Below are positions 1 through 8,255 of a DNA stretch of 64,000 nt, in pieces. Source of the stretch: Sneathiella sp. (lineage in GTDB: Bacteria; Pseudomonadota; Alphaproteobacteria; Sneathiellales; Sneathiellaceae); contig PAKP01000029.1 in assembly GCA_002706985.1 (NCBI GenBank), positions 1-64,000 of the forward strand. The letters are read 5' to 3'. A model generated the notes under the pieces. The model searched no databases, was not told the DNA's origin, and saw only the letters and a list, made by a program, of their open reading frames with translations. Positions within the stretch are counted from its first letter, which is position 1. Each line of letters begins with the position of its first letter. A program made the position numbers and the translations under genes.

Positions 1-192
1 AATCCAAGATACCCGCTGCAACAAAAAGTCGTCATTCAACAACCCCGCCGCCCAGGCATCCCTTCTCAATCAAATCAACAATGTCAAATAACAAATCCGG
101 CGGCTTACACCGGACAAAAAAAACGCCGCCGAACATATCCTGACATTCATCAGGCGTATCCGACTGCGTCGTTGCCCATCTTATATAGATAA
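1..192 (+). other. Possible 3' tail of a CDS entering from the left edge
   Basis: Frame 1 of the + strand is open from the first base to a TAA at 190-192. It would encode a 63-residue tail rich in Gln, Pro and Arg, with a basic KKRRR cluster near the middle. I recognise no family in it, and an open stretch of this length can occur by chance. The other frames I checked close early. It is listed only as a possible end of a gene that lies mostly outside the window. Confidence 0.22.
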
Positions 193-423
193 GCGCGCAA
201 CGGCGTCAACAGGTAATTTTACAAAAATATGAAGATTGTATTATAACTTTAACACGACCTTAATACAACTCTTATCTAATACATACAGGCAACGGATAAT
301 TGCTGGTATTTCGCGTATGCCAAAACATAACGGCATGGCAATTATCGAGAGTGTGGAGTTAGTGAGATATATCTGTTAAGGCATAAAACAAGAGAAGGTT
401 CTGACTCACAAGGTGGTATGACT
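193..423. other. AT-rich intergenic leader upstream of the patatin-like gene
   Basis: This stretch has no convincing reading frame. It turns AT-rich from about 220 to 300, as promoter regions do, and has a small ATGCC/GGCAT inverted repeat at about 317-336 with a ten-base loop. It presumably holds the promoter of the downstream lipase gene, but I could not pick out a confident -35/-10 pair or a known operator. Confidence 0.4.
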
Positions 424-1332
424 ATGTCACGGCCGGAAATCGGATTGGCATTGGGCAGCGGTGTTGCGCGCGGTATGGCCCATATCGGTGTTCTTCGTCG
501 ACTTGAAAAGGAAGGCTTCAAGCCCGATTATGTCTGCGGCACTTCCATAGGAGCCCTTATCGGGGGAATGTATCTTGCGGACAAGCTTGATGAATTTGAG
601 GCCTGGGCGCGGGACCTTGGCAAGACCGGCCTGTTTCGCCTGCTTGACATCCGACTTACAGGTGGCGGCCTGATCTCAGGCGCAAAATTATTTACATTGC
701 TCGAAGACACTCTGGGCGATACCAAGATCGAAGACCTTCCGGTTCCTTTTGCGGCAGTCACGACCGAGCTCGGGACCGGCCACGAAATATGGATCCGAAA
801 AGGGAATCTGGCAAAGGCGATCACAGCTTCATATGCACTGCCGGGCCTGTTTTCGCCGCAAAAAATCAACGGCCGCTGGCTGATAGATGGTGCCCTGACC
901 AATCCTGTTCCCGTTTCTGTTTGCCGGGCCCTCGGCGCACGCCTTGTCATTGCAGTGAACCTGAACGCGGATGTTTTCGGCATGACGAATATCGGCGAGA
1001 GCGAAGCGGATTTCGTCGTCGATGGAAACGGCAAGAAGACACGGCTTTTCCACTCCCGCTCCCCACTCAACCTAATGAAACACCGCTTCTTCGACAAATC
1101 AGGCGCAGAACCCAGCATATTCGGTGTCATGATGTCCTCCCTCAATATCGTGCAGGATCGCCTGAGCCGGTCCCGTCTGGCAGGAGACCCGCCGGACATC
1201 ACTATCGCCCCCAGATTGGCAAGTCACGGATTGCTGGAGTTTGACAAAGCCGCAGAAATGATTGCGGAAGGAGAGGCCGCAACCGATCGTTCCCTGTCGT
1301 TCCTGAGACATGCAATGAATGTTCTGGCCTAA
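424..1332 (+). CDS. Patatin-like phospholipase family protein (RssA-like)
   Basis: Probable cytosolic or peripheral acyl hydrolase of the bacterial patatin family; the physiological substrate is unknown. The N-terminus carries the oxyanion-hole motif GSGVARG, followed by the nucleophile elbow GTSIG (GxSxG) and later the DGA motif with the catalytic Asp, before NPVPV. This is the Ser-Asp dyad arrangement of RssA-type proteins, and about 302 residues is normal for them. An ATG at 418 is also in frame, but the AGGTGG at 411-416 sits seven bases before the ATG at 424 and only one base before 418, so the second start is preferred. The C-terminal third is less conserved. The gene stands alone, convergent with the CBS-domain gene. 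Confidence 0.85.
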   Translation: MSRPEIGLALGSGVARGMAHIGVLRRLEKEGFKPDYVCGTSIGALIGGMYLADKLDEFEAWARDLGKTGLFRLLDIRLTGGGLISGAKLFTLLEDTLGDTKIEDLPVPFAAVTTELGTGHEIWIRKGNLAKAITASYALPGLFSPQKINGRWLIDGALTNPVPVSVCRALGARLVIAVNLNADVFGMTNIGESEADFVVDGNGKKTRLFHSRSPLNLMKHRFFDKSGAEPSIFGVMMSSLNIVQDRLSRSRLAGDPPDITIAPRLASHGLLEFDKAAEMIAEGEAATDRSLSFLRHAMNVLA

Positions 1333-1338
1333 CCTTTA

Positions 1339-1770
1339 TTATCCTGTCGCGATATAATCCCGTAAGGCCGCGGCTTCCCGCTCCACTTCGTCCATGCGGC
1401 TTTTCACAATATCACCGATTGAGATAAAGCCTGCGAGTTGTCCTTCCTCAAGAACCGGCAAGTGGCGGATGCGCCGTTCTGTCATCAATGCCATAACGCT
1501 GTCGATCGTATCGGACGGTGTTGTTGTTACCAGGTCAGATGTCATCAGGTCTGACGCCGCCAGCTGGAGGCAGCCATTTCCGCTCTCAGACAGTCCTCGG
1601 ACGATATCCCGCTCAGACAGCACGCCGCAGAGCTTTCCTGCTTCATCGACAACCAGAACAGCGCCAATTCGCTTTTCACCGAGAATATTCGCTACCGCTT
1701 CTATGCGATCAGAAGGTTTGGCCGTGATGATATCACTGCCCTTCACTTTCAGAATACCTGCCACATTCAT
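1339..1770 (-). CDS. CBS-domain pair protein
   Basis: A 143-residue protein made almost wholly of two CBS motifs (a Bateman module). The first spans about residues 9-65 (IGAVLVVDEAGKLCGVLSERDIVRG) and the second about 75-130 (IRHLPVLEEGQLAGFISIGDIV). Stand-alone Bateman proteins bind adenosine nucleotides and act as small regulators of partner proteins; no enzymatic domain is attached. The partner cannot be told from the neighbours, which are the convergent lipase gene and a methyltransferase read in the same direction 114 bases upstream. GGAGG-like bases lie just upstream of the start. The family call is secure and the function is unknown. Confidence 0.88.
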   Translation of the reverse strand: MNVAGILKVKGSDIITAKPSDRIEAVANILGEKRIGAVLVVDEAGKLCGVLSERDIVRGLSESGNGCLQLAASDLMTSDLVTTTPSDTIDSVMALMTERRIRHLPVLEEGQLAGFISIGDIVKSRMDEVEREAAALRDYIATG

Positions 1771-1884
1771 TGCGTTCCTCCTTAGTGGACTGCCGGAACA
1801 GCAGCTGCAAAAGCAATACTTTCAATAAACCTAATTTACCAGATTGATTTATCAAACTCAATTGCAACTGCACCGTGACAATAT

Positions 1885-2634
1885 TTAGGGAAGACCTTTC
1901 AGGTCACCCGCCTCATCCCCGTCCGAATCATCTCGGGCCGGCAAACCTATTACGATGGTGACCTCGCCCTTGATTTTCTGGCTAGAGAATTGCTCGGCGA
2001 GGCTGGATAAAGGCCCACGATGAATATTCTCGAATTTCTTGGTGAGCTCAATACAGACAGCTGCGGGACGATCCCCCAAAATTTCATGAGCAACAGTCAG
2101 GATTTTGCCAACGCGAAAGGGAGATTCAAAAAACACCAGCGCGGAAGGCGCATCGGCAAAGGCGGCGAATAATTTGCGCTGCCGGCCAGGTCGCCTTGGC
2201 AGAAATCCGAGAAAGGTGAAAGCGGGAATTGCCAGTCCCGAGACAGTCAGGGCCGTAATCACGGCACTTGCCCCAGGAAGAGAAACGACCTGATATCCTG
2301 CTTCGATCACCGCTGCGGCAGCCCGCTGCCCAGGATCACTTACCCCGGGTGCGCCGGCATCAGAAGTCAGGCCAACTGATTTTCCATCGCGAAGAAGCGA
2401 GAGAATACGCCCAACCGCCCTGTCTTCATTATGTGCATGGCAGGGAAAAATAATTGAGGGGCTGGCAAGGGAATGTCGCTCAAATATCTTGCGGGTGTGC
2501 CGTGTATCCTCGCAAGCCAGCGCGTCCACCGATTGCAATATCCGCATGCTCCTGAGAGTAATATCCTCCAGATTCCCGATTGGCGTCGGGATAAGGTACA
2601 ATGTCGGTTCGCTCTCGTCGGTAATATCTGTCAT
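1885..2634 (-). CDS. rsmI: RsmI-type SAM-dependent methyltransferase (16S rRNA C1402 2'-O-methyltransferase family), short form
   Basis: Tetrapyrrole-methylase fold protein matching RsmI, which 2'-O-methylates C1402 of 16S rRNA. Family signatures are PTPIGNLEDIT near residue 16, CEDTRHT near 42, LTSDAGAPGVSDPG near 90, LPGASAV near 120 and a GEVTIVIG strand near 222. It ends soon after that strand, at 249 residues, with an acidic tail. Usual RsmI proteins are about 280-300 residues and end in a small extra helical domain, which is missing here. In many alphaproteobacteria rsmI lies next to yraN and gshB, but here it is isolated next to a LysR gene. It may therefore be a second, divergent copy, or the genome's only copy in shortened form. 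Confidence 0.8.
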   Translation of the reverse strand: MTDITDESEPTLYLIPTPIGNLEDITLRSMRILQSVDALACEDTRHTRKIFERHSLASPSIIFPCHAHNEDRAVGRILSLLRDGKSVGLTSDAGAPGVSDPGQRAAAAVIEAGYQVVSLPGASAVITALTVSGLAIPAFTFLGFLPRRPGRQRKLFAAFADAPSALVFFESPFRVGKILTVAHEILGDRPAAVCIELTKKFENIHRGPLSSLAEQFSSQKIKGEVTIVIGLPARDDSDGDEAGDLKGLP

Positions 2635-2690
2635 GGATTAGGACTAACCATATAATGAGGATATGCGCAACGATCCACTTTCCCCTATGC

Positions 2691-3578
2691 TCAGACCGCC
2701 GAGAAAATCTGCTTCCGCAGCCATTTACTGACCTCCATTTGATCTGCCGAGATATGCCAGTAAAGATGAAGGTCCAGATTAGGCACCTCAAAGGGAACGC
2801 GGAACGTCTTGCAATCATATAGTTGAGCCAGTTGTCGCGGTGCAGTTACCGCGAGGTCTGTTCGCTCTATCATGTGAAAGGCAGCTTGGTAATGCTGTAA
2901 CCGGATAGCGATGAGCCGTGAACGTGCCGATTTATCCAACTCAAGATCAACGAGCCCTCCACCTCGAGGCCTGGACGAGACAAGAATATGCGTCATATCA
3001 AGATAATCGGTCAGTGTGATGGCAGCTTTATCGGCAAACGGGTGATGGCGGCCAACTGCACACACCTGCTCCTCAGCCATCAATTTTTCATGCACAAGTT
3101 GAGCGTTATCAAGGAACGGAATATCGACGGCAAAATCGATCTCTCCCAGCGAAAGACGGCGCGGAATTGACCGCCGGGGGACATGAAACGCCTGCACTTT
3201 CATATGCGGTGCTGACTGCCTTAATATTTGGACGAGCCGCGGCAGCAGAATTGTCTCGCCAATGTCGCCAATTGCAATCCGGAGAACTTTGTCGCTTTCC
3301 GCAGGGTCAAACTGTTCTTCCGCACTGATACCTGACTGAAGAAGTCGGAGCGCCTGACGCACCGGGCCAATCATCTTTTGCGCCATCGGGGTCGGGTTCA
3401 TCTTTTTTCCGGCATGGATAAAAAGGGGATCTTCCAGTCGCTCCCGCAGCCGGTTAAGAGCGTTGCTGACCGCCGGCTGCGTTACATTCAGAGTCCGCGC
3501 CGCGAGTGTTAGATTGCCATGGGTATAGATCGCCTCAAAAGTGAGGAAAAGGTTCATATCGATATGATTAAGCTGCAT
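2691..3578 (-). CDS. LysR-family transcriptional regulator
   Basis: A 295-residue LysR-type regulator. The N-terminal winged helix-turn-helix spans residues 7-65 (core TLAARTLNVTQPAVSNALNR), with a C-terminal periplasmic-binding-like effector domain from about residue 92. It is divergent from an acyl-CoA dehydrogenase gene with only about 110 bases between the starts, the usual layout for a LysR gene controlling its neighbour. An inverted repeat CTAATG/CATTAG lies in that gap. The effector is unknown; by context it may be an acyl-CoA or a related aromatic or fatty acid. Family call secure, target inferred. Confidence 0.9.
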   Translation of the reverse strand: MQLNHIDMNLFLTFEAIYTHGNLTLAARTLNVTQPAVSNALNRLRERLEDPLFIHAGKKMNPTPMAQKMIGPVRQALRLLQSGISAEEQFDPAESDKVLRIAIGDIGETILLPRLVQILRQSAPHMKVQAFHVPRRSIPRRLSLGEIDFAVDIPFLDNAQLVHEKLMAEEQVCAVGRHHPFADKAAITLTDYLDMTHILVSSRPRGGGLVDLELDKSARSRLIAIRLQHYQAAFHMIERTDLAVTAPRQLAQLYDCKTFRVPFEVPNLDLHLYWHISADQMEVSKWLRKQIFSAV

Positions 3579-3591
3579 TTTATAACTATAA

Positions 3592-3615
3592 CTAATGTGA
3601 ATACTAAATCATTAG
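3592..3615. promoter_or_regulatory. Candidate LysR operator between the regulator and acyl-CoA dehydrogenase genes
   Basis: A perfect six-base inverted repeat, CTAATG (3592-3597) and CATTAG (3610-3615), separated by 12 bases, lies in the AT-rich divergent gap. LysR-type regulators usually bind interrupted palindromes of this sort in such gaps. Assignment to the adjacent regulator is inference. Confidence 0.4.
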
Positions 3616-3689
3616 AAAAATAAATTTTAATGATTTTAATTCCAGCGCTATTTTATTCTCTGAAAAGCGATGTTTATGAGGGCAAAGAA

Positions 3690-4901
3690 ATGAAATTTAC
3701 CTTTACCGAAAAAGTCGATGATCTGGTGAGCCGCGTCGAAGGCTTTATGGAGGAAAATGTTTATCCGGCAGAGGCCGAATTCCATGACTTTATAGAGAAT
3801 TCTGACAACCGGTGGACCATTCCACCGGTTATGGAAGAGTTGAAGAAAAAGGCGAAGGCGCAAGGTCTTTGGAATCTCTTCCTCGCGGAGTTTGAAGATT
3901 ACGGCGCGGGCCTGAGCAATCTGGAATATGCCCCGCTCGCCGAAATTATGGGGCGCTCCCTCATCGGCTCAGAAGCCTTCAACTGCAGCGCCCCGGACAC
4001 TGGCAATATGGAGGTGCTCGCTCGTTATGGAACGCAGGCACAGCGGGATGAATGGCTTGTACCGCTCCTGAACGGCGAGATTCGGTCCGCGTTCGCCATG
4101 ACGGAGCCTGCTGTTGCCTCCTCCGATGCGACAAATGTCCAATGCACGATAGATCGCCAAGGGGATGAGTATGTGATAAACGGGCGCAAATGGTGGACGT
4201 CCGGCGTCCTGGATCCCCGCTGCAAAATTATGATCGTAATGGGCAAAACTGACGTCAACGCCCCGCGCCACACACAACAGTCCCAGATACTTGTGCCTGT
4301 TGACACTAAGGGCGTCACTCTCATTCGGCCATTGAAAGTGCTCGGTTCCGATGACGCCCCGCATGGCCATGCGGAAGTTCTTCTGGAAAATGTCCGCGTT
4401 CCGGCGTCCAATATTATCGGCGCGGAAGGCGAAGGGTTCGCCATCGCGCAGGGGCGCCTTGGTCCCGGTCGCATCCATCACTGTATGCGTCTGATCGGCT
4501 GTGCCCAGCGGGCGTTGGAACTGATGTGCGTACGCGCGGAGAACCGTGTCGCATTCGGCAAGAAACTGAGCGAGCAAGGATCCATTCGTGAAGATATCGC
4601 CAAATCCGCCTGCGAGATAGAGCAAGCCCGCCTCCTCACGCTCAAAGCGGCGGCGCGGATGGATGACGTCTCTTACAAGGAGGCACGGGACCTGATCGCC
4701 ATGATCAAAATCATGGCGCCGACAATGGCTCAGACTGTCATTGACCGGGCAATTCAGGTTCATGGGGCAATGGGACTGAGCCAGGACACGTTCCTCGCGG
4801 AAGCTTTCGCATATGCCCGGACAGTCCGGCTCGCAGACGGACCGGATCAGGTCCATATGTCCTCCCTCGGCAAGCAGATGGTCCGTCGCTATGCCGCATA
4901 A
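3690..4901 (+). CDS. Acyl-CoA dehydrogenase family protein
   Basis: FAD-dependent dehydrogenase introducing the alpha-beta double bond into an acyl-CoA thioester and passing electrons to ETF. The protein (403 residues from the chosen start) has an N-terminal helical domain, the FAD/acyl-CoA segment around [16 protein letters not shown], a beta-domain strand GRKWWTSG, and a C-terminal helical domain ending in [11 protein letters not shown] and [10 protein letters not shown], typical of the ACAD10/11-like branch. An in-frame ATG at 3630 would add 20 hydrophobic residues, but GAGGG at 3678-3682 is well placed for the ATG at 3690. It is followed, with an 11-base overlap, by a thioesterase gene. 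Substrate unknown. Confidence 0.9.
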   Translation: MKFTFTEKVDDLVSRVEGFMEENVYPAEAEFHDFIENSDNRWTIPPVMEELKKKAKAQGLWNLFLAEFEDYGAGLSNLEYAPLAEIMGRSLIGSEAFNCSAPDTGNMEVLARYGTQAQRDEWLVPLLNGEIRSAFAMTEPAVASSDATNVQCTIDRQGDEYVINGRKWWTSGVLDPRCKIMIVMGKTDVNAPRHTQQSQILVPVDTKGVTLIRPLKVLGSDDAPHGHAEVLLENVRVPASNIIGAEGEGFAIAQGRLGPGRIHHCMRLIGCAQRALELMCVRAENRVAFGKKLSEQGSIREDIAKSACEIEQARLLTLKAAARMDDVSYKEARDLIAMIKIMAPTMAQTVIDRAIQVHGAMGLSQDTFLAEAFAYARTVRLADGPDQVHMSSLGKQMVRRYAA

Positions 4902-5349
4902 AGAAGCAGAAAAATCAGACGAATCGGAGGGTTTGGCAAAACCCTCCGCTTTCCTGCCCATGATGCCGTTCGTGCAGAGTTATGGTGTCGCCGTGCTGGA
5001 TGAAACACCCGGGCAGATTGTCATTGAAGCTCCCTTTAGGACAGCCTTGTCGACACCACCGGATCTCTTTCCCGCCTCGTTTATAGGTGCAGTCGGCGAT
5101 ATTGCCGCGGTGAGCTCCTGTAACTCTCTCCTGCCTGCCGGCTGGGCCTGTGCCACGCTCGATTTCACCGTAAAAATGACTGCGCAGGCACGGGGCGAAA
5201 AAGTCATTGCCCGCGGTCGTGTGTTGCAGAACGGCCGCAACATTTCCGTCGGCGCTGCGGATGTTTTTGTCGTTAAAGATGGTGCGGAACAGCTCTGCGG
5301 TTCGGTTCTGGCCTCAACCCGGAATTTCAAACTCCAGCAAGCGATGTAA
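4891..5349 (+). CDS. PaaI-type hotdog-fold thioesterase
   Basis: Hotdog-fold acyl-CoA thioesterase of the PaaI/4HBT group. After a charged, low-complexity N-terminus the fold starts at about [12 protein letters not shown], with a central helix around [19 protein letters not shown] and strands [14 protein letters not shown] and [19 protein letters not shown]. The ATG at 4891 overlaps the end of the acyl-CoA dehydrogenase gene by 11 bases, so the two are probably translationally coupled. A longer in-frame start at 4813 would overlap far more and is unlikely. It may clear stalled or unusable CoA thioesters made by the dehydrogenase. It ends two bases before the convergent MaoC gene. Confidence 0.82.
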   Translation: MPHKEAEKSDESEGLAKPSAFLPMMPFVQSYGVAVLDETPGQIVIEAPFRTALSTPPDLFPASFIGAVGDIAAVSSCNSLLPAGWACATLDFTVKMTAQARGEKVIARGRVLQNGRNISVGAADVFVVKDGAEQLCGSVLASTRNFKLQQAM

Positions 5350-5351
5350 CA

Positions 5352-5831
5352 TTATTTCCGCCGGCGAACCAGATACCGCTGCTCTCCCTCCAGGACAAGC
5401 TCGCGGCGTTGATTGTGAATTGTGGAGCGTACGGTCACAACGCCTGTCGATTTCTGTTCTTTCAGATCGATGATCACCAACTCCGGATAGACCGTATCGC
5501 CATAATAGACGGGCCCCAGAAATTTTGATGACTGATCGATAAAGGCAACAAGCGCCTCGCCTATGACATGCGGAAATACACCTGCTCCGGAAGCTGTCTG
5601 TATCAACACCTGGAAACCATGTGCAAGCAGTTCCGGATGGCCCTGAGACTTGCAATATTCCAGATCATAATGGATAGGGTGATTGTCACCCGAAGCCGCC
5701 TGAAACGCCGAGAAGTTTCCGTCCCGCAATGTCCGGGACGGAATATGGAACCGTTGGCCAACCGAGAGGTCCTCAAAATAACTTGCCTCAGCATATTTAT
5801 GGTTTTCTGGATTAAACGGCTTTTCCGACAT
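5352..5831 (-). CDS. MaoC-like dehydratase (hotdog hydratase)
   Basis: A 159-residue MaoC-domain protein. The R-hydratase signature ASGDNHPIHYD near residue 48 supplies the catalytic Asp and His, followed by the hot-dog helix LAHGFQVLIQTASGAG. Members hydrate 2-enoyl-CoA or related thioesters. It is convergent with, but separate from, the acyl-CoA dehydrogenase/thioesterase pair, so a role in the same acyl-CoA pathway is plausible but inferred. Length is typical for a single-domain MaoC protein. Confidence 0.85.
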   Translation of the reverse strand: MSEKPFNPENHKYAEASYFEDLSVGQRFHIPSRTLRDGNFSAFQAASGDNHPIHYDLEYCKSQGHPELLAHGFQVLIQTASGAGVFPHVIGEALVAFIDQSSKFLGPVYYGDTVYPELVIIDLKEQKSTGVVTVRSTIHNQRRELVLEGEQRYLVRRRK

Positions 5832-5933
5832 CTCTCGCCTCGCTTGTTCAACAAGTCTTTTTTACAGCATTTATTAAACTGTCGCCCTTCGATATAGTTA
5901 CTGGACTGAGCGTAAATACACAAGGAGGGTTTT

Positions 5934-6401
5934 ATGAAAGGCGACACGTCAATTATCAAGCATCTGAATATCATCTTGAAAAACGAATTGACGGCAATCA
6001 ATCAGTATTTTCTCCATGCCCGCATGCTCGAAGACTGGGGTCTCGGCGAACTGGGGGAAAAAGAGTATCACGAATCCATTGATGAGATGAAGCATGCGGA
6101 CAAGCTCATCAAACGCATCCTATTCCTAGAAGGTTTGCCGAATTTGCAGGACCTCGGCAAGCTCATGATCGGTGAAGATGTACAGGAAATCATTGAGTGC
6201 GATCTCAAAATGGAGCATGGAGCTCATGTTGATCTCAAAAATGCGATTAAGGACTGCGAGAGCAAGCAGGACTATGTTTCACGTGATTTACTGGTCGATA
6301 TTCTGGAATCAGAGGAAGAGCACATAGACTGGCTGGAAACACAGCGTGGCTTGATCGGCAGAATGGGTCTTGAAAACTATATCCAATCACAGACTTCCTA
6401 A
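5934..6401 (+). CDS. bfr: Bacterioferritin
   Basis: Iron-storage 24-mer subunit with haem at the dimer interface. The 155-residue protein keeps the di-iron ferroxidase ligands expected for Bfr: Glu18, Glu51, His54, Glu94, and the EExH pair near residues 127-130 (SEEEHIDW). It also has Met52 as the haem ligand (DEMKHAD). A strong AAGGAGGG precedes the ATG. It is followed 118 bases later by a Bfd gene, whose product reduces the haem to release stored iron. The assignment is firm. Confidence 0.95.
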   Translation: MKGDTSIIKHLNIILKNELTAINQYFLHARMLEDWGLGELGEKEYHESIDEMKHADKLIKRILFLEGLPNLQDLGKLMIGEDVQEIIECDLKMEHGAHVDLKNAIKDCESKQDYVSRDLLVDILESEEEHIDWLETQRGLIGRMGLENYIQSQTS

Positions 6402-6450
6402 GAAAATAGATGATATGAGGTAAAAAGCGCACACTGAAAGTTCATTGCCA

Positions 6451-6467
6451 TTGACAACCATTCGCAA
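6451..6467. promoter_or_regulatory. Candidate iron-responsive operator before bfd
   Basis: TTGACAA-CCA-TTCGCAA is an imperfect inverted repeat (five of seven positions pair) just upstream of the ferredoxin gene. Bfd genes are commonly induced by iron limitation through Fur or Irr family regulators, and the element loosely resembles such boxes. No regulator can be assigned from sequence alone. Confidence 0.3.
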
Positions 6468-6519
6468 AATCACTATCTTTTAAGAATGATTGGCACTTTC
6501 AACAAAGAAGATGCGCACA

Positions 6520-6711
6520 ATGTATATTTGCCTCTGTAATGGACTGACGGATCGCGACGTGAAAACGGCGGTTGCTTCCGGCGCACAACGTATTGCCAAT
6601 GTATATGAACTACTGGGCGCTGCTCCGCAATGTGCAAAATGCTCTGTTCATATTCGGGAAATCATTCGCGAAACCTCGAACGGCGGCATGGTGACGACTG
6701 CCCGGAGCTAA
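6520..6711 (+). CDS. bfd: Bacterioferritin-associated ferredoxin
   Basis: A small [2Fe-2S] protein that delivers electrons to bacterioferritin haem so that Fe(III) can be mobilised. The BFD-type ligand pattern is present: CLC near the N-terminus and CAKC some 30 residues later, with the helical pattern VKTAVASGAQRIANVYELLG between them. Upstream in-frame starts (TTG 6490, ATG 6511) exist, but the fold begins at MYICLCNGL, and AAGAAG at 6505-6510 is suitably spaced for ATG 6520. That gives 63 residues, normal for Bfd. It follows bfr. Confidence 0.9.
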   Translation: MYICLCNGLTDRDVKTAVASGAQRIANVYELLGAAPQCAKCSVHIREIIRETSNGGMVTTARS

Positions 6712-6797
6712 TTTGCGCGGCATTTATACTCATTCAGTTTTCTTGGAAATTATGAAGAAATTACCCCCACCCCATAGGGGCGAGGGATAAATTCAGT

Positions 6798-7769
6798 CTA
6801 CATGGCCTTATTATTGATTTCAGCCTTGGCCTGGGCATACTGTTCTTTTAATCTGTTCACATATTCTTCAACGCTCGGCACGTCACCGACACTGCCAATT
6901 CCCTGCCCGGACCCCCAAATATCCTTCCAAGCCTTCGACTTACCGGTACCGCCGCTCCCGAAATTCATGCGGCTTTTGTCAGCCCCCGGCAGGTTTTCCG
7001 GATCCAGCCCTGCGCGAACAACGCTCGGGCGGAGATAGTTTCCGTGAACGCCGGTGAATGTATTGGTATACACAATGTCTTCACCCGTGCTCTCGACGAT
7101 CATGGTCTTGTAATCTTCAACCGCGTTTGCTTCCCTCGTCGCAATGAAGGCACTGCCCATATAGGCAAGGTCCGCCCCCATCGCCTGCGCTGAGAGGATG
7201 GAGCGACCGTTCGCAATCGCGCCGGAAAGGACAATAGGACCGTCAAAAAACTGGCGGACCTCAGACACTAAGGCGAAGGGGCTTAACCTGCCGGCATGGC
7301 CGCCAGCCCCCGCACAGACAAGGATCAGTCCATCAACTCCAGCCTCCAGAGCCTTTTGCGCATGACGAATGGTCGTCACGTCATGAAGAACAATACCGCC
7401 ATAGGAATGTATCGCATCCACAACTTCGTTCGGCGCTCGGAGGCTGGTGATAATGATGGGCACTTCATGCTTCACACAGAGAGCGACATCTTCCTCCAGC
7501 CGGGAATTGGAGGCGTGAACAATCTGATTAACCGCAAATGGGGCCACCTTCTTATCCGTGTTGGCTTCCGCATATTCCGCAAGTTCCGTCTTTATCTGAT
7601 GCAGCCATTCATCGAGCTGGGAAACCGGCCGCGCATTCAGTGCCGGAAAGGAGCCCACAATGCCCTGCTTACACTGCGCAATCACTAGTTCCGGGTTCGA
7701 AACAATAAACATTGGCGATGCAATGACCGGAAGAGAAAGTCTCCCCTCCAGAACAGCTGGCATTGACAT
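6798..7769 (-). CDS. Nitronate monooxygenase-like flavoprotein (NPD/NMO family)
   Basis: FMN-binding TIM-barrel protein of the 2-nitropropane dioxygenase/nitronate monooxygenase family. It has the N-terminal SLPVIASPMFIVSNPELV, VNQIVHASNSR, the glycine-rich GLILVCAGAGGHAGR flavin site containing the conserved His, and ILSAQAMGADLAYMGSAF. The open frame extends to 7874, but homologues begin at about MSMPAVLEGRL, which corresponds to ATG 7769; an AGGAG lies about 11 bases upstream. This gives 323 residues. Members oxidise nitronates or act as enoyl reductases, and the substrate here is unknown. A palindrome at 7868-7882 lies in its leader. Confidence 0.87.
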   Translation of the reverse strand: MSMPAVLEGRLSLPVIASPMFIVSNPELVIAQCKQGIVGSFPALNARPVSQLDEWLHQIKTELAEYAEANTDKKVAPFAVNQIVHASNSRLEEDVALCVKHEVPIIITSLRAPNEVVDAIHSYGGIVLHDVTTIRHAQKALEAGVDGLILVCAGAGGHAGRLSPFALVSEVRQFFDGPIVLSGAIANGRSILSAQAMGADLAYMGSAFIATREANAVEDYKTMIVESTGEDIVYTNTFTGVHGNYLRPSVVRAGLDPENLPGADKSRMNFGSGGTGKSKAWKDIWGSGQGIGSVGDVPSVEEYVNRLKEQYAQAKAEINNKAM

Positions 7770-8255
7770 ATAAAGGATGACTCCTAGTTTAATGGAAAGT
7801 TTAGCCAAGCTTGGATCTTCCGCCCAGTTACCCGGCTTGAGGCGATTATTAGCAGGATTTTTCAAAGATGACAAATTGTCATTATTGACAAAATTTCATT
7901 TTTTGTCTTCGCACCTGCAGCATTATTACGAAAAATCGTTTCAAAACAGAATATTATTACTTTCGGTCGAATATGAAAAAAATCTACACCTGAGGCAGGC
8001 TTAGGAAAAAATCGCCCTGAAATTGAATCTCGGCCGCATTTTCTGATAATTTTGATTCTCTGTAAAATGCCAATATGGCACCTCGAACACCTTTAGAGGC
8101 AAATATGGTCCTCCTGTCAGGACATTCTTGCCCACCTTCAATTTCCGATACTTGTGTTTTCACATCATTCTCGCCGCAGCGCTTGGGAATCTTTATGTTT
8201 TCCGAAGACCTCGTTCTGGCACGAACACTGCATATTGGTTGCCGGACAAACTTTT
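7770..8255. other. Divergent AT-rich intergenic region
   Basis: About 480 bases between the nitronate monooxygenase-like gene (-) and the PilZ-like gene (+). Short open frames on the + strand (7777-8004, 8075-8281) have no recognisable composition or motifs and no good ribosome-binding sites, so I do not call them. The palindrome at 7868-7882 is the only clear structure seen. Confidence 0.5.
7868..7882. promoter_or_regulatory. Perfect palindrome, candidate operator of the nitronate monooxygenase-like gene
   Basis: ATGACAA-A-TTGTCAT is a perfect inverted repeat with seven-base arms, and a related TTGACAAAAT follows directly. It lies about 100 bases upstream of the preferred start. The form suits a dimeric TetR, MarR or GntR-type repressor, but no such gene is nearby. 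Confidence 0.45.

Noticed and set aside
3969..4961. 330-codon open frame on the - strand
   Set aside because: It lies opposite the acyl-CoA dehydrogenase gene, whose motifs are clear, and its own sequence has no family features. A shadow frame.
6765..6785. CCCC...GGGG hairpin after bfd
   Set aside because: Four pairs only with a long loop and no T-run. Too weak to call a terminator.
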